Source of the DNA: a virus
DNA length: 22,034 bases
IMG/VR virus record: IMGVR_UViG_3300005581_000155
Location: 1-22,034 of that record
Reading direction: 5' to 3' (one strand)
This document shows positions 14,018-21,006 of this stretch, piece after piece (positions within the stretch are counted from its first letter, which is position 1; each line of letters begins with the position of its first letter). The position numbers were made by a program, and so were the translations under genes. The notes under the pieces are model-generated. The model made no database searches. It had not been told where the DNA came from and worked only from the letters and a program-made list of their open reading frames with translations.

Positions 14018-14757
14018 AGCGTTTTTCCGCCCTCGGGCTGGCATACCTCTGCGTTGTGCCCAAAAATGCCGAGCATCCGCTGGATGAACGCTTCCTTGCT
14101 TTCATGATCCGTCGTCACCAGATTCTCGATTTGACCAATGGCTTCTACGCATCGCATGGTAGCTGCGATCAGTCCGGCGTCACCCCACAGTTCGCTTTCG
14201 GGATGCCCGCCCAATTCAACGCGTAGCTTCTCCTCGAAGTTATCCCGCCGCTCATTTATAGCCGCGATATCTTTTTGCAGCTTTTTTGCATAATCCCAGA
14301 TAGTCCCGTTGGGGTCCATCTGCTCGCAGCCGAGGTCCTTGTTTTGCTGGATGTATTTTGCCTTCCACTCTTCCCGCTCGCGTTCAGCGTTGATCATGCG
14401 TTCCTGTGTGGCTCCCAGTCGATCAACTAGTGCGTCTGCCGACTCTCGGTATCTGTCCCGCTCTGCCACAATCATCTCTGCGAGTATTTTCGTCGGAGCA
14501 TTGGCATCGGGCATCGCATCGAGCAGTATGTCACGCGCATCTCCCATTGCTTTTTGAGCGACATCCCGCTCGCGTTCTAGCTTTCGTGCGAAGTCTGCTT
14601 CAACGACCCGATCTGGATCGCACATTGCGTCGCAGTATTCCATAGCGTCGGATTCTGGTGTCGGCGCGAGTTTAATTTCGAGTTGCGAGTTCATAGGTTT
14701 CTTTAGTTTCGGTTCATCTTCAGGGTTAGGCCACCCGAGGCCGTCTAGTCCGCTCAT
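14014..14757 (-). CDS. Coiled-coil phage protein, unknown function
   Basis: The protein has 247 aa. After a flexible N-terminus, residues 50-180 are almost entirely charged helix (for example ADFARKLERERDVAQKAMGD, then ERMINAEREREEWKAKYIQQ), giving a long coiled coil, followed by a more globular C-terminus. Phages often carry proteins with an ADFARKLERERD-type segment in accessory regions, and their function is unknown. The listed start overlaps the upstream stop as ATGA. A second candidate, MNSQLEIKLAPTPESDAM at 14694, matches the usual N-terminus of such proteins better. A structural or DNA-metabolism role cannot be assigned. Confidence 0.65.
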   Translation of the reverse strand: MSGLDGLGWPNPEDEPKLKKPMNSQLEIKLAPTPESDAMEYCDAMCDPDRVVEADFARKLERERDVAQKAMGDARDILLDAMPDANAPTKILAEMIVAERDRYRESADALVDRLGATQERMINAEREREEWKAKYIQQNKDLGCEQMDPNGTIWDYAKKLQKDIAAINERRDNFEEKLRVELGGHPESELWGDAGLIAATMRCVEAIGQIENLVTTDHESKEAFIQRMLGIFGHNAEVCQPEGGKTL

Positions 14758-15026
14758 GGTTTCATCTCAGTTGCGCCCACGGATGAACTTGTTTCGTTCT
14801 CCCAAGAAAAAAGCAGCTTTGCCTTGGTCGGCGGCGTGATGTTGTTGCGCCAGTTTTCCGCTTCTTCGCGGGTTTCGGTAAGCTGCCTTTTGAGTTGCTC
14901 GATGTATTCCGCCCCGTAGCTCCATAGAGTAGAATCGTAATCCGCTGACCCATCTTCCTGCGCCCATTTCTCTACCATTTCAGGCGGCAGAGAATCCCTC
15001 AGTTCCTTGTAGTTGTAGTATGCCAT
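14754..15026 (-). CDS. Small tyrosine-rich coiled-coil protein, unknown function
   Basis: The 90-aa protein starts MAYYNYKELRDSLPPEM. The N-terminal aromatic patch (MAYYNYKEL) is followed by SADYDSTLWSYGAEY and a helix (IEQLKRQLTETREEAENW) with coiled-coil character. The ATG at 15026 has no SD. The frame is open up to a GTG at 15131 that would overlap the upstream stop as GTGA, but the added 35 residues would translate the structured region 15043-15125 and look non-coding, so 15026 is chosen. The function is unknown. Confidence 0.6.
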   Translation of the reverse strand: MAYYNYKELRDSLPPEMVEKWAQEDGSADYDSTLWSYGAEYIEQLKRQLTETREEAENWRNNITPPTKAKLLFSWENETSSSVGATEMKP

Positions 15027-15042
15027 AATCGTAATTTTAGAG

Positions 15043-15125
15043 GGAGAACAAGCCACGGCACCACGACCGGGACTTGAATTCAATCCGCCGCGCGGCGCGG
15101 ACGGATTTGAGCGTTCTCCAAGTCC
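15043..15125. other. Structured intergenic element (nested inverted repeats, tRNA-sized)
   Basis: The 101-nt gap holds three nested pairings. GGAGAAC (15043-15049) pairs with GTTCTCC (15113-15119). GGACTTG (15070-15076) pairs with CAAGTCC (15119-15125). A central hairpin combines AATCCG with CCGCG against CGCGG and CGGATT (15082-15107), with one bulged A and a 3-nt loop. The first pair spans 77 nt. On the minus strand TTCAAGTCC followed by CGGTCGTGGTGCCG resembles the 3' end of a tRNA, but no matching D-arm or 5' acceptor is present. It may be a structured RNA, a regulatory hairpin or a remnant attachment site. Confidence 0.5.
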
Positions 15126-15127
15126 GC

Positions 15128-15625
15128 TCACAGTTTTGGCGGGTAAGTTTTCCTCCGCTGGAGCCGCGGCTTGATGGTGAGTCCGAGCTGCCGGAATGCG
15201 TCCAGCATCGCCGCCCGCGTCGCGATCGCCACCGCGGTGTCAGTCGATTTGATCGTCACGCAGATCCGCCGGCCAACCGTCTTCGGGCCGGTTTCAATGG
15301 TGACCCGCAGTTTCCATCGCCGCTTGCTGGCGTCCCAGGTCAGCCCGTGGTCGCGCTCCATCCGCCAGCGCATCCGCACCGAGAGCGGCAGCGACGGGCA
15401 CTGGAGCGCCGCCAACGCCTCTTGTTGGACGCTCGTCGCGGGCGTCACCCCGTCGTAAATCCACGATTCGAGTTTCCGTCGCGGAGCGCGCACGATCCGG
15501 GCCATTTCCGACAGGCTGAAAAGCCCGCAGTTCTTAATCTCCACAAGGGTTTGCGCGAACGAAATTTTTATTTCCGGCGGTGCGGCGTTTCCGCGATTCT
15601 CTGCGATTTCGGGTGAGGGATTCAT
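15128..15625 (-). CDS. Putative DNA-binding protein (HTH plus integrase-arm-like segment)
   Basis: The 165-aa protein has an HTH-like region at residues 34-62 ([23 protein letters not shown]), with a basic second helix suited to DNA contact. Residues 94-150 have the strand-strand-strand-helix pattern of AP2/Arm-type DNA-binding domains ([20 protein letters not shown], then [19 protein letters not shown]). There is no integrase catalytic domain, so it is not a recombinase. It starts 3 nt after the SSB stop, at the end of the replication cluster. A regulator of the following accessory or late genes is a reasonable inference but unproven. Confidence 0.55.
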   Translation of the reverse strand: MNPSPEIAENRGNAAPPEIKISFAQTLVEIKNCGLFSLSEMARIVRAPRRKLESWIYDGVTPATSVQQEALAALQCPSLPLSVRMRWRMERDHGLTWDASKRRWKLRVTIETGPKTVGRRICVTIKSTDTAVAIATRAAMLDAFRQLGLTIKPRLQRRKTYPPKL

Positions 15626-15628
15626 CGG

Positions 15629-16051
15629 TCAGAATGGAATGTCGCCGTCCTCGTCCTCGTCCTGAGTGCTTTCCGCCGCGGCCGGCATGCCGGGAGATTG
15701 TCGGCGGTCGGCTGGCAAATTCCGCGGCGCAGGCCCGTCGCGCTTTTCCGAGATAAGGTGCATGCTCTCGGCGGTCACCTTGGTCTTCCTTTGCTTCTTG
15801 CCGGTCTGCTTGTCCTCCCACTCGTCCTGGGTCAACCGGCCGGAAATCCCGAGCCGATCGCCTTTTTTGACATATTTCATCGCGGTCTCGGCAGTCACGC
15901 CCCACAGCGTGACATCCAGCCAAAGGGTCTTTTTGTTCTCCCCGTAGCCGTCATCCACGGCCAGCGTGAGACCGGCCACCGCCTTTCCGCTGGATGTGTG
16001 CCGGAGTTCCACTTCGCCGCCCACGCGGCCGATGAGATTGATCTGATTCAT
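15629..16051 (-). CDS. ssb: Single-stranded DNA-binding protein
   Basis: The 140-aa protein starts MNQINLIGRVGGEVELRHTS. Residues 1-103 form the OB fold with typical SSB landmarks: GRVGGEVELRHTSSGKAVAG, WLDVTLWGVTAETAMKYVKKGD and the strand RLTQDEWEDKQTGKKQ. A Pro/Gly-rich linker leads to the acidic tip DEDEDGDIPF, which in SSB proteins recruits partner enzymes. It coats single strands during phage replication and recombination. The ATG overlaps the stop of the 65-aa upstream gene as ATGA. It sits with helicase loader, resolvase and RecT/exo genes, as expected. Confidence 0.93.
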   Translation of the reverse strand: MNQINLIGRVGGEVELRHTSSGKAVAGLTLAVDDGYGENKKTLWLDVTLWGVTAETAMKYVKKGDRLGISGRLTQDEWEDKQTGKKQRKTKVTAESMHLISEKRDGPAPRNLPADRRQSPGMPAAAESTQDEDEDGDIPF

Positions 16052-16245
16052 GCTGTTTTTCTTTTTTGGTTGTTGGTTTGGTGAGTCCTTGCCGCGGCCA
16101 GCGCGGTCTTGAGTTCGAGATGCACGGCGGAGATCCGCTTGGTCGCCTTGAGTCGCAGCGCCCTGGCCGCGCGTTCGTGGGTGTCCGCCTCGGCGTATTC
16201 CCATGCCGCGAGATCCATCTCTCTGATTGCTGCCGGCGTGTTCAT
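16048..16245 (-). CDS. Small helical basic protein, unknown function
   Basis: The 65-aa protein starts MNTPAAIREMDLAAWEYAEAD. It is nearly all helix, acidic at the N-terminal side and basic at the C-terminal side (ALRLKATKRISAVHLELKTALAAAR), ending in KRK. It fits between the helicase loader and SSB with ATGA overlaps on both sides, strong evidence that it is translated. The family is not recognised. Small partners of helicase loaders or SSB are possible, but no motif shows this. Confidence 0.65.
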   Translation of the reverse strand: MNTPAAIREMDLAAWEYAEADTHERAARALRLKATKRISAVHLELKTALAAARTHQTNNQKRKTA

Positions 16246-16907
16246 GGTTGGGCGCGGTAGGAGGTCCAATCAAACTCGATGCTTTTCCCGTTCTCGCGGG
16301 CTCGGTCCACGATTGATTTGCCGAGGCTTTCGGCCAGATCGCTCTTGGCAAGGTTGGCGATCAAAATCGTCGGCTTGTTCGACGCGTAGCGCGCGTCAAT
16401 CACATGGGTCAGGAGCCGGTCCTCAAATGCTGTCTCACCGCGCTCCTGGATCTCATCGAGAATCAGCAGGTCGGTGCGGGCCAGATCGTCCAGAATGTCC
16501 ATTTCCGACAATTCCGATCCCTTGCGGAAGGTGGCCCGCACTTCGAGGAAGAATCGCATCGCGGTGCGGTAGCGCGAGGAGCCGACCATCACTGCCAGCT
16601 CCGCGGCCATCCGGGTTTTGCCGCACCCGCGCTTGCCGTATAACACCACGATGCCGTTTTTGAGCACCCGGTCCTTGGCGGACTCATAGGCGGCGGCCCA
16701 GCGCTCCCCATGAGGCGGCGTCTTCACCGCGTCCAGATATTTCACCGGCCAGCCGCTGCGCCCCCCAAGGGCGCTGCGTTGGATCCGCGAGCGCTCCGCC
16801 AACCGGCGGGCTTCTTGCTGCTCGGCGAGTTCTTCCGGAGTCGCCGGGATTTCATCCGGCGCGTCCGCGATCATTTGGTCTAATTTGGTCAGGTCGATGG
16901 TTTGCAT
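16242..16907 (-). CDS. DnaC/IstB-like helicase loader (AAA+ ATPase)
   Basis: The 221-aa protein starts MQTIDLTKLDQMIADAPDEI. Walker A is LYGKRGCGKTR (residues 89-99) and Walker B is DLLILDEIQE (146-155). Sensor I is ILIANL (181-186), and SIVDRARENGK (198-208) supplies the arginine-finger region. Family knowledge: such proteins load the replicative helicase at a phage origin with the initiator encoded directly upstream. The ATG at 16907 is one base after the upstream stop (TGACATG). An upstream ATG at 16946 would overlap the initiator gene by 38 nt and is less likely. IstB transposition helpers share this fold, but no transposase is present. Confidence 0.88.
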   Translation of the reverse strand: MQTIDLTKLDQMIADAPDEIPATPEELAEQQEARRLAERSRIQRSALGGRSGWPVKYLDAVKTPPHGERWAAAYESAKDRVLKNGIVVLYGKRGCGKTRMAAELAVMVGSSRYRTAMRFFLEVRATFRKGSELSEMDILDDLARTDLLILDEIQERGETAFEDRLLTHVIDARYASNKPTILIANLAKSDLAESLGKSIVDRARENGKSIEFDWTSYRAQP

Positions 16908-16908
16908 G

Positions 16909-17625
16909 TCAGTCGGGTAGTTGGAGAGTTTCCTGTGGGTATTCATGCGCCCTGCGGCGCGCTGGTGCCGTCGTGGGCGCTTTCTGGCTGGGAAGGTAGC
17001 CAGCGGCTTTCCATGACCTCAGCGTGGCCTTCCAGTCCTTCACGGAGGCCGCGCCGTTCTTCCATCCGTTGCCCTCCCATTTGTAGAACATCGCCTCGCC
17101 GTCCGTTTCAGGGAGGCCGAGCTCACGAGCGAAGGATTTCATCTCCTCCAAAGTCCCGCGGCTCTTACTGCCATTCGTAAGAATGGTAGTAAGTATCTTC
17201 TCTTCTCTTCTCTTCTCTGGTCGGACTTTCGGGGCTCTTTTTGTCGGACATGTGTCGGACAATTTGTCGGACGGATTTTGACCCATCCGGCGCAGGCGCT
17301 TGGCCTCACTTTCCAAGGCCCTTGCTTTCGCTGAACTCCCGTTGTGCCTAGTAAAACGAGGCAGGCAGAGGCTTCCATCTTCACCGTCCAGCCAACCGAT
17401 TTGACGCAATGCACTGGCAAACCCAGGGCGGCCAATGAGCCGGTCAAGGCGGCATTGGGTGATGTCGATTGCGTTTCCGTCAGCGGTTTGTTTGTTCGCC
17501 CAACTCCAGAAAGAGACGAGGTGTCCGACAGTTGTCGGATCATCTGTCCCTAAAATGTCGGACAATTTCATCACGTCCGGATCCGTTGGTAGATCGGTGC
17601 GTATTTTGATCCAGTCTCCAGCCAT
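16909..17625 (-). CDS. Phage replication initiation protein (winged-helix, lambda O/DnaD-like)
   Basis: The 238-aa protein starts MAGDWIKIRTDLPTDPDVMK. Residues 1-100 look like a winged-helix domain (VMKLSDILGTDDPTTVGHLVSFWSWA, then CRLDRLIGRPGFASALRQIGWL). A basic linker follows (about residues 110-150), and the C-terminus has the hallmark of phage replication proteins, MFYKWEGNGWKNGAASVKDWKATLRSWK. Gene order (initiator, then DnaC-like loader) is the common phage replication pair. Initiators of this type often bind iterons within their own gene; I did not see clear iterons. The linker carries a 5-nt tandem repeat at 17196-17218 that could shift the frame if its copy number changes. Confidence 0.75.
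   Translation of the reverse strand: MAGDWIKIRTDLPTDPDVMKLSDILGTDDPTTVGHLVSFWSWANKQTADGNAIDITQCRLDRLIGRPGFASALRQIGWLDGEDGSLCLPRFTRHNGSSAKARALESEAKRLRRMGQNPSDKLSDTCPTKRAPKVRPEKRREEKILTTILTNGSKSRGTLEEMKSFARELGLPETDGEAMFYKWEGNGWKNGAASVKDWKATLRSWKAAGYLPSQKAPTTAPARRRAHEYPQETLQLPD
17165..17218 (-). repeat. Pentanucleotide tandem repeat followed by a hairpin inside the initiator gene
   Basis: TCTTC occurs four times in a row plus TCT (17196-17218), read as AGAGA-type purine repeats in the transcript. Six bases after it in transcript order is an imperfect 12-bp inverted repeat with a 4-nt loop (17165-17176 and 17181-17192). The repeat unit is not a multiple of three. Confidence 0.75.
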
Positions 17626-17631
17626 GGTCGT

Positions 17632-18117
17632 TTATAGGGTGGATTCGTTGAGGGTGGTGATCGTGATCGCACATCCCGGTGCCTGCTCGCCCGGTAGCTC
17701 CCAGCGCTTCAGGACGGTCAACTCGCAGACCTGATCGTCGTCATGCCACGCGTAAATTCCCGTCAGCGCGTCGAGCACCGCTTTCGCGAGGTTGTCGGCG
17801 TCGGGCTTTTGCTGGTGCAGGAAAACAGGGGATGCCGGCTTGAGCTGGCCGTTGACGCGCAGGTGGTGCTTGGGCCGCGGCATGTAGAACACCAGCTTGA
17901 CCGCCAGCGCGTGAACGAGGCAGCGGTTTTCCAGATCCCGGCACGCCCGCGCCACGTCGCCCTTCCAGCCCTCCGCGGTGCCGGAGTCGTAAACCGCCGC
18001 CCGCCCGTTGCGGACGAATGCCCGCGGCCGTGGCTGGCCCTTCGGCAGCCCCAGCGCCCGCCAGTCACCGACTAGCGTCCTGACAACGTGAATTTCGCGA
18101 TGGGGACACGCGATCAT
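17632..18117 (-). CDS. rusA: RusA-family Holliday junction resolvase
   Basis: The 161-aa protein starts MIACPHREIHVVRTLVG. The family signature is present: KPDADNLAKAVLDAL (residues 104-118), with D106 and D108, followed by WHDDDQVCEL (124-133), whose D127 completes the acidic cluster. RusA dimers cut four-way junctions symmetrically, here most likely resolving recombination intermediates before packaging. RusA proteins are usually about 120 aa; this one has an N-terminal extension of about 40 residues that replaces the typical start. The ATG overlaps the exonuclease stop as ATGA. Confidence 0.88.
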   Translation of the reverse strand: MIACPHREIHVVRTLVGDWRALGLPKGQPRPRAFVRNGRAAVYDSGTAEGWKGDVARACRDLENRCLVHALAVKLVFYMPRPKHHLRVNGQLKPASPVFLHQQKPDADNLAKAVLDALTGIYAWHDDDQVCELTVLKRWELPGEQAPGCAITITTLNESTL

Positions 18118-18740
18118 GCCACATCCTCCCGGAAAGATTTTGCCAGATTCCACATGGCCGAGTATTCACTCACGAAATCCTCCACCATCGCCTTCAGCTT
18201 CGCCGTGTAGCCGTCCGGCTCCACAAACAGGTGCAGCGGCTTCATGCCGGGGCAGTAGGAAAAGAAGTGCCACGGCAGCCCCGTCACCATCATCGAAAAA
18301 TGAACCTGCGGCTTGTAGGTATCCGGCAGCCCGCCATCGAGCAGATAGCGCAGATGCGTCTTCGGTAGCGGGCACTTGATCTCCAGACCTTCGACGTGGT
18401 TGCCGCCGCGTGAAATCAACCCGTCCGGCGAGCACCCGATCACCCCGTCCTCTCGGGTGACGAAGCCGACCTCCTCCACCGCGATGGACAGCAGACCCTC
18501 AAACGCCGCCCGCGCCAGCGGCTCCATCGCCGTTCCGCGGTCGGTGTTCGCGTTGCCGTGCCAGGCGTTCTGGCCGGGGCAGAAACAATCCGAAACCAGC
18601 TCGTCCATGTAGGCCGCGCGCTGGGTCGAGGACTTCCCACCCGCCGTGATGATCTTGGCCGCGTTCGACGCCGTCAGCTTCCCGGTGCGGGCCGCGTGCC
18701 ATTGCTCGGAGCCCTGCAGCAGGTTCGGCCAGATTTTCAT
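18114..18740 (-). CDS. YqaJ-like (lambda Exo-type) recombination exonuclease
   Basis: The 208-aa protein starts MKIWPNLLQGSEQWHAARTG, the usual N-terminus of YqaJ exonucleases. Conserved sites are RGTAMEPLAR (E73), IGCSPDGLI (D106), GLEIKCP (E120, K122) and YKPQVHFSMMVTG (Q145), together the PD-(D/E)XK metal-binding centre. These enzymes resect double-strand ends 5' to 3' and pass the strand to a RecT/Bet annealase, which is encoded three genes upstream. Length matches the family. The start overlaps the upstream stop as ATGA. Confidence 0.92.
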   Translation of the reverse strand: MKIWPNLLQGSEQWHAARTGKLTASNAAKIITAGGKSSTQRAAYMDELVSDCFCPGQNAWHGNANTDRGTAMEPLARAAFEGLLSIAVEEVGFVTREDGVIGCSPDGLISRGGNHVEGLEIKCPLPKTHLRYLLDGGLPDTYKPQVHFSMMVTGLPWHFFSYCPGMKPLHLFVEPDGYTAKLKAMVEDFVSEYSAMWNLAKSFREDVA

Positions 18741-19054
18741 GGCGCCACCTCCTTCGCGGTATCAATCACGTCGCAAACCTTGCACTCGATGACGTAGCGC
18801 CACTCCTTGCCGATCTTCGCGTCGTCGCTCGGGAAACAGCGATCCATCTTGTAGCCGCATTTCCGCTTGGCCACCGGACAACCGAGGAAGCAGGGCGCGG
18901 GCTTGCCGTCCTCAAACTTCGGTCGCAGCGAGGTGGACTCCGGGTCGGTATCCATCACGCACATCCGTTCACCTGAGTGGATCCGGACCGGATCGCGGCC
19001 CATCATGAATGCGCCGCAATGAAACAGCACCTTGATCGTTGGCTGAGCGCTCAC
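18737..19054 (-). CDS. Cysteine-rich putative metal-binding protein
   Basis: The 105-aa protein has a GTG start (MSAQPTIKVLFHCGAFMMG) overlapping the upstream stop as GTGA. It has eight Cys (13, 32, 55, 59, 66, 73, 91, 94). The last six form CFLGC, CGYKMDRC and CKVC groups that could hold two zinc ions or another cofactor. It lies between the DUF1351-like gene and the exonuclease in a tightly overlapped recombination cassette, so a role as partner or DNA-binding accessory of exonuclease/annealase is plausible. I do not recognise a named family. The ATG further upstream (19072) would invade the neighbouring gene and is rejected. Confidence 0.68.
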   Translation of the reverse strand: MSAQPTIKVLFHCGAFMMGRDPVRIHSGERMCVMDTDPESTSLRPKFEDGKPAPCFLGCPVAKRKCGYKMDRCFPSDDAKIGKEWRYVIECKVCDVIDTAKEVAP

Positions 19055-19989
19055 GCCACCACCTCCTGCCATGCTGCGTTAATCGCGCTGGCAAACACCT
19101 GCGCCTTGGCAATGTTCTTCGGGAAGGTCAGCGCACCTTTAGCACCCTTCAGCGGCGCGAATGCGGTGAGGGCCGCCGCCTTGAATGACTTCCACTCCAC
19201 ATCCGCCGTGAGTTCAACGTGCGGCGTTGGGATTTCGGCCTCCGATGTTCCCGGTGCCTCCCGCCCATCCCGCGCCTCCACCAGTGCCACCTTCAAGGCA
19301 TCCGCCTCGGCCTTGAGCTTGTCAGATTCCGCCTTCAGCCTCGCCGCTTCCTCGGCCGCTTTCTTCGCCTGGACGCGGCGCACCAGCTCCGCCTCCACCA
19401 TCTCCGCTGATTTCAGCTCCAGCTCGGCCCGGTCCGGGATCGAATCCGCCCCGAACTTCGCCTCAAACCGGGCGAGCACCTCACGGCTCGCCACGATCGC
19501 AGCTTGCTGCGTCGCCTGGTAAACCCGGCACGCCGAGCGCATGCTCTCCACCGTCCGCTTGCCCTTGATCGCAGCTTGCAGTCCGGTCAGGAACTGCCGG
19601 CGCGCCAGCTTCGGCTCGATGTCAAACTCGGCGAGGTATTCCTCCACAATCTCCGCCTTGACCTCCTCCTTGCGCCTGCGGATCTGCCCGGCCAAGTCCA
19701 CTCGCGCCGCCGCCAGCTCGGCGGCCAGCCCGTCAATGCCCTCAAACAACGCGTGCAGTTGCTCCGCGTCGGCCAGCGCCTTCTCCTTCGCGCTCTTCAG
19801 CGCCGCCTCCGCCCCGGCGATCGCCTTCGCATCGGCGTCCGCCTGGTCGAAGTCGTCGTCCGTGGCAAGATCTCGGTTGATCTCCCCCAGCCGGGCGCGG
19901 ACCATCTCCGCGAATGCCGGAAAATTCGAGGAAACGATTTCCCCCCGCGCCTCGATGGCAAGAATGATTTCTGTGGTTTCGGCTGTCAT
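19051..19989 (-). CDS. DUF1351-like coiled-coil recombination-cassette protein
   Basis: The 312-aa protein starts MTAETTEIILAIEARGEIVS. Residues 8-110 match the DUF1351 pattern: a short strand, GEIVSSNFPAFAEMVRARL, an acidic spacer (TDDDFDQADADAKAIAGAEA) and a KEKALADAEQLH-type helix. Residues 190-245 are a long coiled coil (VRRVQAKKAAEEAARLKAES). The C-terminus is a small domain ending AQVFASAINAAWQEV. DUF1351 proteins accompany recT and exonuclease genes in many phages; their mechanism is not established. The gene starts 3 nt after recT. The family call is from pattern and context. Confidence 0.68.
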   Translation of the reverse strand: MTAETTEIILAIEARGEIVSSNFPAFAEMVRARLGEINRDLATDDDFDQADADAKAIAGAEAALKSAKEKALADAEQLHALFEGIDGLAAELAAARVDLAGQIRRRKEEVKAEIVEEYLAEFDIEPKLARRQFLTGLQAAIKGKRTVESMRSACRVYQATQQAAIVASREVLARFEAKFGADSIPDRAELELKSAEMVEAELVRRVQAKKAAEEAARLKAESDKLKAEADALKVALVEARDGREAPGTSEAEIPTPHVELTADVEWKSFKAAALTAFAPLKGAKGALTFPKNIAKAQVFASAINAAWQEVVA

Positions 19990-19992
19990 GAT

Positions 19993-20706
19993 TCAGAGCA
20001 GGTCTTGGGTTTCGGGTTCGTCATAAGAATCAAACGGGATATCATCCTCCGGCTCCGCTTCCACCTTGGCCTTGCGCGTCCTCGCGGACTCCGCCAGCGG
20101 CTTCGCTTCCTCCTGCTGGAACGGGTCGATCGCCGCGGCACGCGCCTTCACCGGCGTCACGTCGCGCATCCCCGGCGTGTCCGCCGCCTCGTCCTCATCC
20201 GTCACTCCGGAAAATCCAAACGCATAGCGCGCGCACTGCATCAGCGCCTTATGCCTCAACATCCGGTGCTCCATCTTCCACGGGTCGGAGTTGCGCTTGC
20301 ACTCGCTCAGGTGCTCCGTCACCGAGATCGGCCGGCTGCGGTCCTTGCGCCACAGCTTGCAGGTGATGGCCTCCAGCTTGCCGTCCTCGCCGCAATGCTC
20401 CTCGAACTCCATCCCATCCATCGCCGGGTGGTCGTTGACCATGCTCACCCAGCCGTCGATTGAGACGACCGGCACGATCCCGCCACCTTTCGCCGGAAAC
20501 GCGTAAATCTCCTTCGTCAGCGGGTTGAGCTGGTATTCGTTCGCCACCACCACCAGGGCCAGCAGCTCGTCGTCGGAGGCACCCTTGAAAACCGTCGCCT
20601 TGAGCGTGGCCATCAGTTTGATCGGGTCCACGTTCAGGCGGGATCCCAGAATGTTCAGCGCCGAAACGCGCGGCGCGGGTTGTTGTGTTGCCAGTTGTGT
20701 GTTCAT
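19993..20706 (-). CDS. RecT/Bet-family single-strand annealing protein
   Basis: The 237-aa protein starts MNTQLATQQPAPRVSALNIL. Core signatures of the Bet/RecT family are LKATVFKGASDDELLALVVV (residues 35-54), LNPLTKEIYAFPAKGGGIVP, VSIDGWVSMVN (81-91), CKLWRKDRSRPISVTEHLSE and MLRHKALMQCARYAFGFSG (149-167). It anneals strands resected by the YqaJ-type exonuclease, giving the phage its own recombination system. The acidic tail contains DDIPF (221-225), the same tip as the SSB encoded downstream (GDIPF). There is no SD; the leader is a CA repeat (AAACACACACACAAA). Confidence 0.9.
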   Translation of the reverse strand: MNTQLATQQPAPRVSALNILGSRLNVDPIKLMATLKATVFKGASDDELLALVVVANEYQLNPLTKEIYAFPAKGGGIVPVVSIDGWVSMVNDHPAMDGMEFEEHCGEDGKLEAITCKLWRKDRSRPISVTEHLSECKRNSDPWKMEHRMLRHKALMQCARYAFGFSGVTDEDEAADTPGMRDVTPVKARAAAIDPFQQEEAKPLAESARTRKAKVEAEPEDDIPFDSYDEPETQDLL

Positions 20707-20731
20707 TTTGTGTGTGTGTTTAAGGGAAAAT

Positions 20732-20926
20732 TCAGAGGACGGCGTAAAGCATCACCCCGGCCACGCCGAGGACGGTGGCGACCGCCGCGGCGATCACCGC
20801 CATGGCCAGCATCTGCTCGGACCGGCGCTCTTCGTGCTCAGCCACGCGCCGCAGCAGTTCGAGATCCGCACTGGGGTTCCGCCCGAACGTGTCCGAGCTT
20901 TCGCGTTTGATTTGATGGTCATTCAT
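20732..20926 (-). CDS. Small C-terminally anchored membrane protein, unknown function
   Basis: The 64-aa protein starts MNDHQIKRESSDTFGRNPSA. The first 38 residues are charged and helical (LELLRRVAEHEERRSEQ); residues 41-63 form one strong membrane segment (AMAVIAAAVATVLGVAGVML). The topology suggests a cytoplasmic N-terminus with a C-terminal anchor. It overlaps the upstream 27-aa TM peptide as ATGA. Early phage membrane proteins include superinfection-exclusion and holin-like factors; nothing here decides between them. Confidence 0.62.
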   Translation of the reverse strand: MNDHQIKRESSDTFGRNPSADLELLRRVAEHEERRSEQMLAMAVIAAAVATVLGVAGVMLYAVL

Positions 20927-21006
20927 GGCAGTTGCTGGTTGAGGACGAGGACGAGGAGCGCGATCACCGCGTTGACTCCGAGAAGAATAGAAAGTGCGAT
21001 TTTCAT
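20923..21006 (-). CDS. 27-aa single-TM micropeptide
   Basis: The frame starts MKIALSILLGVNAVIALL and reads as one membrane helix (residues 3-22) with a short polar tail (NQQLP). Its stop overlaps the ATG of the 64-aa membrane gene (ATGA). The leader is purely A/C (AAACCAACAAACCAACACC). The overlap and leader suggest it is translated, either as a peptide of its own or as a coupling leader. Confidence 0.5.
   Translation of the reverse strand: MKIALSILLGVNAVIALLVLVLNQQLP

Noticed and set aside
15043-15119. Complete tRNA gene on either strand
   Set aside because: A 77-nt span with a 7-bp closing stem exists, but no cloverleaf with D-arm, anticodon arm and T-arm can be drawn in one orientation, so it is reported only as a structured element.
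15128-15625. Phage integrase
   Set aside because: There is only an HTH and a possible Arm-type segment; no tyrosine-recombinase catalytic R-H-R-Y region follows.
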